This document shows, piece after piece, positions 1 through 5,983 of a stretch of 35,403 nucleotides of DNA; the stretch's first letter is position 1, and the number at the start of each line of letters is the position of its first letter. Both the position numbers and the translations under genes were made by a program. The notes under the pieces are model-generated. The model was not told the origin of the DNA, ran no database searches, and worked only from the letters and a program-made list of their open reading frames with translations. This stretch comes from a virus, in the IMG/VR virus record IMGVR_UViG_3300043540_000306, positions 1 through 35,403 of that record. One strand, 5' to 3'.

Positions 1-91
1 CAGAGCATGCAAGCACGGCGCGCCAGTCGGGAAGCACGCACAGTCCGGCGAACGCTACTGTCATCAAGCCGGTTGCGGCCGCGCGTTTCAT
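1..91 (-). CDS. Truncated N-terminus of an exported or membrane protein
   Basis: Read leftward, an ATG at 91 opens a frame that stays open to the window edge, giving 30 residues beginning MKRAAATGLMTVAFAGLCVL. A lysine and arginine are followed by a hydrophobic stretch of about 14 residues, as in a signal peptide or an N-terminal membrane anchor. The start overlaps the clamp gene stop by four bases (ATGA), so translation is probably coupled. This overlap is the best support for a real gene. The rest of the protein lies outside the window, so no function can be assigned. Confidence 0.55.
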   Translation of the reverse strand, partial: MKRAAATGLMTVAFAGLCVLPDWRAVLACS

Positions 92-741
92 TCGTGCACC
101 CAGCGTGGCGCGCCCGTCGGGACGCTGCGCATCTCGGTGCGTAGCGGCATGAGCACGCCGATGAACTCCGGGCGCCCCTCGATGCCGATCAGCGCGGCGC
201 CGTTGTGCGTCACGGGCCCGCCGTCCTCCTCGGATCGATGCTCGGTGAACGTTCCATGCGCGACGCGAATCGATGACTCGGGGTATTTGACGCCGAGTTC
301 CTTTGCCACTTTTGCAAAGGCGGCGAGATAGCTGACATCGAATTGCGACGGCCGCGGATCCACGCAAGCACGCGGCGGGATCACGCGTCGGTAGTCGGGG
401 AACTGACCATCTAAAGGCTTGAAGATCTGGACGGCGCCTAAGTCATCGATCCGGCACCGGCCATCCGCCAGCGACTCGAAGACAACCGGATGGGTGTTTT
501 TTGACGCGATGGTCTGTAGCACGTCACGGGGGATGATGAAAGAAGCATTCTCGGAACCAGGGCCCCCGTGCCCTTCTTCGGTCACCATAAAGCATGCGAG
601 CGCGTGCCCATTGGTCGCAACGATCCGGCAATCGTTCGGGCGCACCTCGAGAAGCGCGCCGTTGAGGTAGTAGCGAAGATCGTCCTTTGGTGCCAGGTGC
701 AGCGCGGCGCGCAGGCTCGCGCGGGGTAGTTGGAGTTTCAT
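88..741 (-). CDS. Beta sliding-clamp-like protein, short form
   Basis: This 217-residue protein carries segments typical of the bacterial beta clamp (DnaN). Residues 24-51 (RYYLNGALLEV then VATNGHALACF) match the block usually read as YLNG...ATDGHRLA. Residues 110-120 (LDGQFPDYRRV) match the almost invariant DGxFPDYxRVxP block, and MPLR near residue 198 resembles the C-terminal MPMR motif. A bacterial clamp has about 366 residues in three domains; only material like domains 2 and 3 is present here. It may therefore assemble as a trimer of two-domain subunits, as PCNA and T4 gp45 do (inference). Its likely role is processivity for the phage DNA polymerase. No clear Shine-Dalgarno precedes the ATG at 741; the 3' end overlaps the next gene by 4 nt. 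Confidence 0.8.
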   Translation of the reverse strand: MKLQLPRASLRAALHLAPKDDLRYYLNGALLEVRPNDCRIVATNGHALACFMVTEEGHGGPGSENASFIIPRDVLQTIASKNTHPVVFESLADGRCRIDDLGAVQIFKPLDGQFPDYRRVIPPRACVDPRPSQFDVSYLAAFAKVAKELGVKYPESSIRVAHGTFTEHRSEEDGGPVTHNGAALIGIEGRPEFIGVLMPLRTEMRSVPTGAPRWVHE

Positions 742-773
742 GGTTCGGTCAGGTTGATCGCGGTGCGGATTGC

Positions 774-812
774 ACCCGCAAGCCCCGCACGCGGGGCAAG
801 CGGCTGCAGTCA
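774..812. repeat. 39-bp intergenic hairpin repeat, copy 1
   Basis: This 39-bp element recurs at 1419-1457 with one mismatch. Its core is the inverted repeat GCCCCGC/GCGGGGC around a 2-base centre. On the leftward strand the element begins with the TGA stop codon of the hexapeptide gene, then forms the hairpin just before the clamp gene. There is no T-tract, so it is more likely an mRNA stability or attenuation hairpin, or a mobile small repeat, than a classical terminator. Confidence 0.7.
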
Positions 813-1385
813 GGTGTTTCCGGTTTCGTCAAAAGCCCAGCCGCGGTAACCCGCGATCGCGACGGCGGATTGCATGAGGCACATGGTGAGGATGCGATCC
901 TCTTTCGACCCCCAGTGCTTCAGCGCATCGGCCAACGTGAACCACCGACACCCGGCGCCGATCCAGGCGACGCCTTTGACCATGCACAGGGTTTTTCGGT
1001 AGCCGTCGGCAAAACCAAGGTCGATTGACTCTTCGGTGTTGGCGCCGACCCTGGCCCCGTCGCCGACCCTGGCCCCGTCGCCGACCATAGCCCCGTCGCC
1101 GACCCTGGCCCAGTCGCCGATCCTGGCCCTGTCGCCGACCCTGGCCCCGTCGCCGACCGTGGCCCCGTCGCCAACCTTGGCCTTGTCGCCGACCATGGCC
1201 CCGGCGCCGACCCTGGCCCAAGCGCCGACCATGGTCCTGTCGCCGACCATGGCCCCGTCGCTGACCCTGGCCCCGTCGCCGACCAAGATGCGTGCGCCGG
1301 CAGCGATCCATGGCAGGCCTGGCGGCGCGATGCGCCACGGGCCTTCCGTAGCCCAGGAGGATGTAACCTCATCGAGTCTGATCAT
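810..1385 (-). CDS. Hexapeptide-repeat left-handed beta-helix protein
   Basis: The central part is about 14 tandem hexapeptides of the form [MR]VGDGA, encoded by an 18-bp-periodic DNA repeat near 1035-1300. They predict four to five turns of a left-handed beta-helix. The C-terminal 75 or so residues (GYRKTLCMVKGVAWIGAGCR, then a helical segment ending GYRGWAFDETGNT) form a separate conserved-looking domain. LbetaH folds are common in acyltransferases, but no catalytic histidine loop is visible, so enzymatic activity is not claimed. I chose the ATG at 1385 because GGAG lies 6 nt upstream; in-frame ATGs at 1391 and 1409 are alternatives. The stop codon is the first base triplet of the downstream 39-bp repeat. 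Confidence 0.75.
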   Translation of the reverse strand: MIRLDEVTSSWATEGPWRIAPPGLPWIAAGARILVGDGARVSDGAMVGDRTMVGAWARVGAGAMVGDKAKVGDGATVGDGARVGDRARIGDWARVGDGAMVGDGARVGDGARVGANTEESIDLGFADGYRKTLCMVKGVAWIGAGCRWFTLADALKHWGSKEDRILTMCLMQSAVAIAGYRGWAFDETGNT

Positions 1386-1506
1386 TGGCATCTCCGTTAC
1401 GTGGGTCAAAACGACTCCACCCGCAAACCCCGCACGCGGGGCAAGCGGCTGCAGTCAATCCGGTTTGGTCTCGATCCAGGTGAGAGCGCAGGCGGGGCGG
1501 AGACAT
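1369..1506 (-). CDS. Possible 45-residue Cys-rich small protein
   Basis: An ATG at 1506 with a G-rich sequence (GGGGGT) just upstream opens 45 codons, ending MSPPRLRSHL...CPACGVCGW...DANDQTR. The CxxCxxC cluster resembles half of a zinc knuckle. However, the cluster is encoded by the 39-bp repeat itself, which lies in a non-coding position in its other copy. Codon choice is mixed. The ORF overlaps the start of the hexapeptide gene. I regard it as possible but more likely a by-product of the repeat. Confidence 0.2.
   Translation of the reverse strand: MSPPRLRSHLDRDQTGLTAAACPACGVCGWSRFDPRNGDANDQTR
1419..1457. repeat. 39-bp intergenic hairpin repeat, copy 2
   Basis: Second copy of the element at 774-812, identical except for one base in the outer arm. 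It lies between the 50-residue ORF and the hexapeptide gene. As in copy 1, the leftward reading begins with TGA; here that TGA closes a short open stretch in the same frame as the 50-residue ORF upstream, after that ORF's own TGA. Confidence 0.7.
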
Positions 1507-1520
1507 AGCGGACCCCCGTG

Positions 1521-1673
1521 TCAGAACCCGAACCGGCGCAGGACGGCGCGCAACCAGTTGCGCGCGGGCTGCACGCGGCGCGGCGCGGGCTTGCAGAAGT
1601 GCGCGCCGACGCGCGCGGGCTCGCGGGCTGCGCGCTGCAGCGCATGGTGGGCATCGTGCTCGTTGCGGATCAT
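1521..1673 (-). CDS. Small basic hypothetical protein, 50 aa
   Basis: The ATG at 1673 is preceded by AGGAGA with 5-nt spacing, a strong leftward ribosome-binding site. The product starts MIRNEHDAHHALQRAAREPA and ends NWLRAVLRRFGF; it is rich in Arg, His and Ala with an amphipathic C-terminus. I do not recognise the family. It is the promoter-proximal gene of the leftward operon. The same frame continues for 21 sense codons after its TGA before the next stop at 1455, with good GC3, which raises the possibility of stop-codon readthrough. Confidence 0.6.
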   Translation of the reverse strand: MIRNEHDAHHALQRAAREPARVGAHFCKPAPRRVQPARNWLRAVLRRFGF

Positions 1674-2112
1674 GTCAGGTCTCCTGTAGTGGAGCCCCGA
1701 TTCTAAGGAAAAAACGATACCAACAGGTATAGGGGGGTATTGGAGGCTTAGATTGATTCGTCATAAGAAAACTCGATCTGATTACGCGCGGCTCGCGCGC
1801 CCCCCTCCGCGCCCCCCAACCAGCGGCCCGGAGCCCGACAACTCGCACAGGGAAAACCCTAATTTTGGGCTTCCGCCAGGTCGCGGAGTGCCGATCGGCG
1901 GCGCGGGAATCGCGGGAATCCGGCGGCTGGTTGGCGGTTTGATGTTAGCGCTTACTTATTTGGCGGCTGCTGCGCGGACTATTTGGGTCTTGAACTTGCT
2001 GCGTGCGGGCGCCCCTCACGTCCCCCCAAAAAACAAAATCCGAAACACGAACAGCTAAAAAAATTCTTTAGCGGCACACTAAAAACGATAATTCGGCTAC
2101 ATTGCGCACAGC
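1674..2112. promoter_or_regulatory. Divergent intergenic control region
   Basis: This 439-bp gap separates the leftward genes (start 1673) from the rightward late operon (start 2113). It holds AT-rich patches at 1700-1790 and 2030-2100 unlike the surrounding coding DNA. A perfect inverted repeat ATACC-AACA-GGTAT lies at 1717-1730, about 45 bp upstream of the leftward start, and could be a regulator site. A rightward promoter candidate sits at 2064-2092. A 101-codon ORF in the middle (1753-2058) has unconvincing composition and no start signal, and I do not call it. Confidence 0.6.
2064..2092 (+). promoter_or_regulatory. Candidate sigma70-type promoter of the late operon
   Basis: TTCTTT (2064-2069) and GATAAT (2087-2092) are separated by 17 bp in an AT-rich stretch 20 bp upstream of the first rightward ORF. 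The -10 is five of six to consensus; the -35 is weak. A weak -35 would suit a late promoter that needs an activator, but no activator is identified. Confidence 0.4.
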
Positions 2113-2370
2113 ATGAAGCATGAAGTACAGATATTGATTGAGCCTCATGGCCCGCCAGCCCCCGCCCGCAAGCCGCCGTCGGGGCGGCCGCAGGTTGAGT
2201 ACCCGTTCCATCTGCTCGAGGCGGGCGGGCCGCCGGCCCGGATCGCCCGGTCGGCGAGCACCGTGAGGCAGGCCATGCACCGGTATCTGAAGACGCCCGC
2301 GGGCGCGGGCTGCAAGTTCGTCATCCGCCCCATCACCCCGGCCATGTGCCGCATCTGGAGAACGCAGTGA
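2113..2370 (+). CDS. Small conserved phage protein, 85 aa
   Basis: First gene of the rightward operon. The product reads MKHEVQILIEPHGPP...VEYPFHLLEAGGPPARI...TVRQAMHRYLKTPAGAGCKFVIRP...CRIWRTQ. The layout of a YPF motif, a small spacer, an alanine-rich helix and a terminal KFxxRx(n)RIWRT resembles a family of small phage proteins of unknown function that often reads YPF..L..G.SF and ends RVWRT. A nucleic-acid-binding role has been guessed for such proteins; I do not claim it. The stop overlaps the GTG of the next gene (GTGA). Confidence 0.7.
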   Translation: MKHEVQILIEPHGPPAPARKPPSGRPQVEYPFHLLEAGGPPARIARSASTVRQAMHRYLKTPAGAGCKFVIRPITPAMCRIWRTQ

Positions 2371-2720
2371 GATACCCATCCCCCACGATCAACTCGCTGC
2401 AGCAGGGCTGCATCACTGACTTCCGCGTGGCCATCGCGATCGAACTGCTCAAGAGTGGCGCAGTCCCGCTGGCGCACGACCCGAACGCGATCAACCCGGC
2501 GGTGCGCGCGCTGGACGTCGCCGAGGATCTGATAGTCGAGGCCGAGCTGCGCGGCCTGGTGCAGCCGCTGCCGACCGACAGCGAGTTGCCCGCGCACGAG
2601 ATCGCGCACGTGCAGCGCAACGCCGGCGCGCAAGTGGTGGCGCAGGTGCACCATCAGCGCGCGGCGACCGAGGTCCAGCGCAACCAGATCGTGCCGGTGC
2701 GCGGAGGCCTCAATGGATGA
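2367..2720 (+). CDS. Hypothetical phage protein, 117 aa
   Basis: I chose the GTG at 2367 because GGAG lies 6 nt upstream and the start overlaps the previous stop; an upstream in-frame ATG at 2346 lacks such support. The product begins VRYPSPTINSLQQGCITDFR and is mostly helical. It lies two genes before the terminase, where small terminase subunits often occur, but no helix-turn-helix is evident. The stop overlaps the next ATG. Confidence 0.65.
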   Translation: MRYPSPTINSLQQGCITDFRVAIAIELLKSGAVPLAHDPNAINPAVRALDVAEDLIVEAELRGLVQPLPTDSELPAHEIAHVQRNAGAQVVAQVHHQRAATEVQRNQIVPVRGGLNG

Positions 2721-3042
2721 GAGTATCCGCGAGCGCTCCGGCGACGCGCATGGTGAGCGCCCCCGCCGGCGGCGCGACGACGCGGACCCCGCGACCACCC
2801 CGGCGGTGAGCGCCGGGGAGAAGGCCGCGGTGCTCGGCATCACCGACCGCCACCTGGTCGCCGCGTTCGACCGGCTCAGGAGTGGCGTGGTGCCGGCGGC
2901 GACGACCTGCACGGACGCCGAGGACGTGGCGAGCTATATCGTGCCCGGCGCGATGATCGTGCAGGTCTGGCGCGAAGCGACCGCTGCGCAACTCACCGCG
3001 GCGGTCAACTTCCTGCTCAAGGTCGCGGAGCAGCGGCGATGA
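2713..3042 (+). CDS. Hypothetical protein upstream of TerL; possible small terminase
   Basis: 109 residues with GGAGG 5 nt before the ATG. The N-terminus is charged and disordered (RERSGDAHGERPRRRR), followed by a helical region containing GEKAAVLGITDRHLVAAFDR and a C-terminal amphipathic helix TAAVNFLLKVAEQRR. Position directly ahead of the terminase (with only a 38-aa ORF between) makes it a candidate small terminase subunit by context alone. Sequence similarity to known small subunits is not apparent to me. Confidence 0.6.
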   Translation: MDESIRERSGDAHGERPRRRRDDADPATTPAVSAGEKAAVLGITDRHLVAAFDRLRSGVVPAATTCTDAEDVASYIVPGAMIVQVWREATAAQLTAAVNFLLKVAEQRR

Positions 3043-3155
3043 GGACGCGCGACTTCTTCATCGCGCTCGCCGCCGGCGGTGGCGCGGCCGCGTTCGGCAT
3101 CGCGCTGGGCCGCGCGCTGGCCGCGCTCTTCGCTGCGATCGCGCACACACTCTGA
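3039..3155 (+). CDS. 38-residue single-span membrane peptide
   Basis: The ATG overlaps the previous stop (ATGA) and the TGA overlaps the terminase start (TGATG), so the ORF fills the space between two genes exactly. The product starts MRTRDFFIALAAGGGAAAFG and is almost wholly Ala/Gly/Leu/Ile from residue 6, a plausible transmembrane helix with a positively charged N-terminus. Function unknown. The exact tiling is the main evidence that it is translated. Confidence 0.55.
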   Translation: MRTRDFFIALAAGGGAAAFGIALGRALAALFAAIAHTL

Positions 3156-4936
3156 TGTCCGCTGACTTCAGCATCGAGCGCTTCGAGGCCTTCTGTCGCA
3201 AACTGATGGTCGACACGAAGGAACGCGGGCGCGTGCCGCTGACGTGGCTCGGCACGCAACGCTACTTCGTGCAGGAGGTGTCCGCCGGGTTGAAGGCCGA
3301 CGTGCACACTTTCGTCGTGCTCAAGGGCCGGCAGCTGGGCATCTCCACCGTGAGCCTGGCGCTGGACCTGTACTGGCTTTTCAAGCACAGCGGACTGCAG
3401 GGCCTGCTGGTTACCGACACCGACGAGAACCGGGAGATCTTCCGCTCCTACCTCACGCAGTACATCGATTCGCTGCCAGCCAGCGCGAAGCCCCGCGGCG
3501 GTGGCGCGCACAACCGCACGCAGCTGACGCTGACCAACGCGTCGAGGCTCGTGTACCTGGTCGCCGGCACGCGCAAGCAGGGCAACCTCGGCCGCGGCAA
3601 GGCCGGCAACTTCATGCACGCGACCGAGTGCTCCAGCTGGGGCGACGAGGAGGGCTACGCGTCGCTGATGAACACCTTGGCGCAGAAGAACCCCGACCGG
3701 CTCTACATCTTCGAGAGCACGGCGCGCGGCTACAACATGTTCTACGAGACGTGGGAGACCGCGAAGAAGAGCAAGACGCAGCGCGCGATCTTCATCGGCT
3801 GGTGGCGCAACGAGATCTACCGCAAGGAGCGCAACACCACCGACTTCAAGACCTACTGGGACGGCACGCCCACCAGCGACGAGCGCGTGTGGATCCGCGA
3901 TGTCTTCGATCGCTACCGCTACAACATCCAGCCCGAGCAGCTTGCGTGGTGGCGCTGGTACGTCGCCGAGCAGATGAAGGGCGACGAGATGATGGCGCTG
4001 CAGGAGATGCCGCCGACCGAGGACTATGCGTTCCAGCTGTCGGGCAGCAAGTTCTTCTCCGGTGAGCGCGTGAACCTGGCGTTCCAGGCCGCGATGCGCA
4101 ACCCCGAACCGGGGTTCTACCGCTACAAGTTCGGCCTGCACTACGAGGACACCGAGTTCGTCGAGACCTCGGAAGAGAACGCCGAGGTGCAGATCTGGGA
4201 GATGCCGCAGGAGGGCGGCGTCTACGTGATCGGCGCCGACCCGGCCTACGGCTCGAGCGAGTGGGCGGACGAGTTCGCCGTGTGTGTGCTGCGCTGCTAT
4301 GCCGACCGTGTCGAGCAGGTGGCCGAGGTCGGCACGCCAGACTGGAACGAAGCCCAGTACGCGTGGGCCATCGCGCACCTCGCGGGCAGCTACAAGGGCG
4401 CGATGCTGTGCCTAGAGATGCAAGGCCCCGGCGGCGCGGTCTTCAACGAGTTGCAGAACCTCAAGCGTGCGGCGGCCAGCATGCCCCCCGGCGATCCGCG
4501 GCTCGGCCTGTACAACGTGGTCGGCGGCATGCGCGACTACCTGTGGAAGAAGCAGGACGCTCTCTACGGCTCGTTCGCCTATCAGTGGCAGACGAACGCC
4601 AAGGAGAAGATCCGCATGATGACTACCTTGCGCAACTACTTCGAGCGCGAGATGGTCATGCTGAACTCGATGGTGTGCATCCAGCAATTCCGCAACATCC
4701 GTCGCGACGGTGACCAGGTCGGCGGCGAGGGCCGGGCCAAGGATGACCGGGTCATCGCGCTGGCGATCGCAGTGGTCGCGTGGAACGACTGGATCATGCA
4801 GGAGATGATGGTCGACAACCGCACCTACGCGCTCGAGCACCGCCCGCCGGAAGAGTCCAAGCAGGTGACGACGGTCGAGCGTGCCGTGCTCAAGTATCTG
4901 ACGCACCAGGGCATCGAGTTCAACCCGCGGCAGTGA
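3155..4936 (+). CDS. Terminase large subunit (ATPase/nuclease)
   Basis: 593 residues, the usual size. The product is the packaging motor, which cuts concatemeric DNA and pumps it through the portal. The ATPase domain has a Walker A-like KGRQLGIST at 57-65 and a Walker B region ending in the catalytic-type glutamate E158 (HATECSSW), with a coupling-like YIFESTARG after it. The C-terminal RNase H-like nuclease shows D362 (VIGADPAYG), E421 (CLEMQGPG) and D530/D531 (KDDRVIALAIAV), the expected acidic set. The start overlaps the preceding ORF stop. No clear Shine-Dalgarno is visible, so coupling is likely. Confidence 0.95.
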   Translation: MSADFSIERFEAFCRKLMVDTKERGRVPLTWLGTQRYFVQEVSAGLKADVHTFVVLKGRQLGISTVSLALDLYWLFKHSGLQGLLVTDTDENREIFRSYLTQYIDSLPASAKPRGGGAHNRTQLTLTNASRLVYLVAGTRKQGNLGRGKAGNFMHATECSSWGDEEGYASLMNTLAQKNPDRLYIFESTARGYNMFYETWETAKKSKTQRAIFIGWWRNEIYRKERNTTDFKTYWDGTPTSDERVWIRDVFDRYRYNIQPEQLAWWRWYVAEQMKGDEMMALQEMPPTEDYAFQLSGSKFFSGERVNLAFQAAMRNPEPGFYRYKFGLHYEDTEFVETSEENAEVQIWEMPQEGGVYVIGADPAYGSSEWADEFAVCVLRCYADRVEQVAEVGTPDWNEAQYAWAIAHLAGSYKGAMLCLEMQGPGGAVFNELQNLKRAAASMPPGDPRLGLYNVVGGMRDYLWKKQDALYGSFAYQWQTNAKEKIRMMTTLRNYFEREMVMLNSMVCIQQFRNIRRDGDQVGGEGRAKDDRVIALAIAVVAWNDWIMQEMMVDNRTYALEHRPPEESKQVTTVERAVLKYLTHQGIEFNPRQ

Positions 4937-4959
4937 CCGCGCAACCTGAAAAGCAGACC

Positions 4960-5114
4960 ATGTACAACGCTGAGTCCCGTACAGCGACGACGCCATTGAG
5001 CAAGAGATCCGGGCCAGGGGCGTGACCGCACCGCGCGTCACGCCGGCCGACATCGAGGCGAGCATCGCCGGCGTCTGCTATTTCACCGCCGCCAACGCGG
5101 TCGACAAGATCTGA
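4960..5114 (+). pseudogene. N4 gp49/Sf6 gp66-like gene, frameshifted and shortened
   Basis: From the ATG at 4960 the frame reads MYNAES, then leaves the family sequence. One base over, the text reads YSDDAIEQEIRARGVTAPRV followed by TPADIEASIAGVCYFTAANAVDKI and TGA at 5112. This second frame has no start codon after its own upstream TGA. If one extra C is supplied in the CCC at about 4975-4978, the two parts join as MYNAESPYSDDAIEQEI, which is how members of the Phage_gp49_66 family begin (from memory). Known members then have about 50 more residues between YFTA and a C-terminal NAVDKIW; here YFTA and NAVDKI are adjacent and a TGA stands where the W codon would be. Either this is a decayed gene, or -1 frameshifting yields a 51-residue product. 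Confidence 0.7.
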
Positions 5115-5115
5115 C

Positions 5116-5481
5116 GTGTCCCCGCCACCGGTCATCGTCCCCAAGCACCAGCTGGTGATGCGGCTGCGCGCGCTGGAGGCGCGGCGCGGCCGACGCAAGG
5201 CAGTCAACACCGACATCATGATCGCCGACGTGTCGGCGTTCCTCGGCGTCGGGGTCGACACGCTGCGCCACGTCGCGCGCAAGAAGCGCGAAGTGGACGA
5301 CGGGCTGCAGCTTCAGCTATCGTCGTTCTTCACGCTGGTCGACGCCGGGGTGCTGGTCAAGCGCCACGAGAACGGGGTGCCCGTGATCGTGCGCATTCCG
5401 CCCCCGCCCGGCGCCCCACCGGCGGCGCGAGCGACAATAGACCTGTCCGGGCAGTGGCCCCGGGTGAAATGGAGCCGATGA
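5116..5481 (+). CDS. Putative HTH-type phage protein, 121 aa
   Basis: Starts at GTG two bases after the stop of the shortened gp49-like gene. The central segment NTDIMIADVSAFLGVGVDTL followed by RHVARKKREVDDGLQLQLSS looks like a Cro/CI-type helix-turn-helix with its third helix. The C-terminal 35 residues are Pro-rich. Position between TerL and portal is shared by similar small HTH proteins in other podoviruses, though their role is not known to me. DNA binding is inferred from the pattern only. Confidence 0.6.
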   Translation: MSPPPVIVPKHQLVMRLRALEARRGRRKAVNTDIMIADVSAFLGVGVDTLRHVARKKREVDDGLQLQLSSFFTLVDAGVLVKRHENGVPVIVRIPPPPGAPPAARATIDLSGQWPRVKWSR

Positions 5482-5482
5482 C

Positions 5483-5983
5483 ATGGCGGTGATGAAGGAA
5501 TGGAAGTGCGCCGCGCACGGCCACTTCGAGGGGACCCACCCGATCTGTCCCGCGCTGAATTGCTCGTCCGACCGTGTCGAGCGCGCGTTCGTCACCCCGG
5601 TGAGCATCAGCAAGGGGCGCTACGCATCCTTCGAGCGCGGCATGCGCAACACGGCCGAGCGCATGGGCATCAGCGACTTCCGCAGCGCGCGCGCCGGTGA
5701 CGTGTCGTTCGCGGGCCGCGGCCAGGACGCGCCGCTCGGCACCGAGGTGCTGTGGGGCAACGAGGTCGCCAGGCATCCGGGGATGGGCGGGCGCACCTTC
5801 GCGAACCTGACGCAGCAGGCCGCACAGCCGCTTACCGTCGCCGGCGTCGACCCGGAGGTGGACCCCTACCTGAGCATCAACAACGGCATGCGCGCCGCGG
5901 CGACGACGCTGGGCGTGACCAAGCGTGTGCTCCCGCCGGCGGAACTCACCGGCGAGTTGAAGCCAACGAGGAGCGCGGCGTGA
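5483..5983 (+). CDS. Zinc-ribbon-like hypothetical protein, 166 aa
   Basis: GGAG 8 nt upstream supports the ATG at 5483. The N-terminus reads MAVMKEWKCAAHGHFEGTHP then ICPALNCSS, giving C9, H12, C22 and C27, a plausible single zinc site. The rest is polar, ends with an Ala/Arg-rich tail, and holds no motif I recognise. Small Cys-bearing proteins of this shape commonly precede the portal gene in podovirus genomes. The stop overlaps the portal GTG. Confidence 0.65.
   Translation: MAVMKEWKCAAHGHFEGTHPICPALNCSSDRVERAFVTPVSISKGRYASFERGMRNTAERMGISDFRSARAGDVSFAGRGQDAPLGTEVLWGNEVARHPGMGGRTFANLTQQAAQPLTVAGVDPEVDPYLSINNGMRAAATTLGVTKRVLPPAELTGELKPTRSAA

Noticed and set aside
1035-1300. 18-bp tandem repeat considered as a non-coding satellite
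   Set aside because: In the minus-strand frame it reads as perfect hexapeptide repeats with both flanks coding, so it is part of a gene.
1753-2058. 101-codon + strand ORF in the divergent control region
   Set aside because: No ribosome site, unusual composition, and it spans the regulatory AT-rich patches; the product has no recognisable pattern.
3017-4378. 453-codon minus-strand ORF opposite the terminase
   Set aside because: Antisense shadow of a high-GC gene; the + strand has clear terminase motifs and the antisense product is Arg/Leu/Val/Ala/His-rich without motifs.
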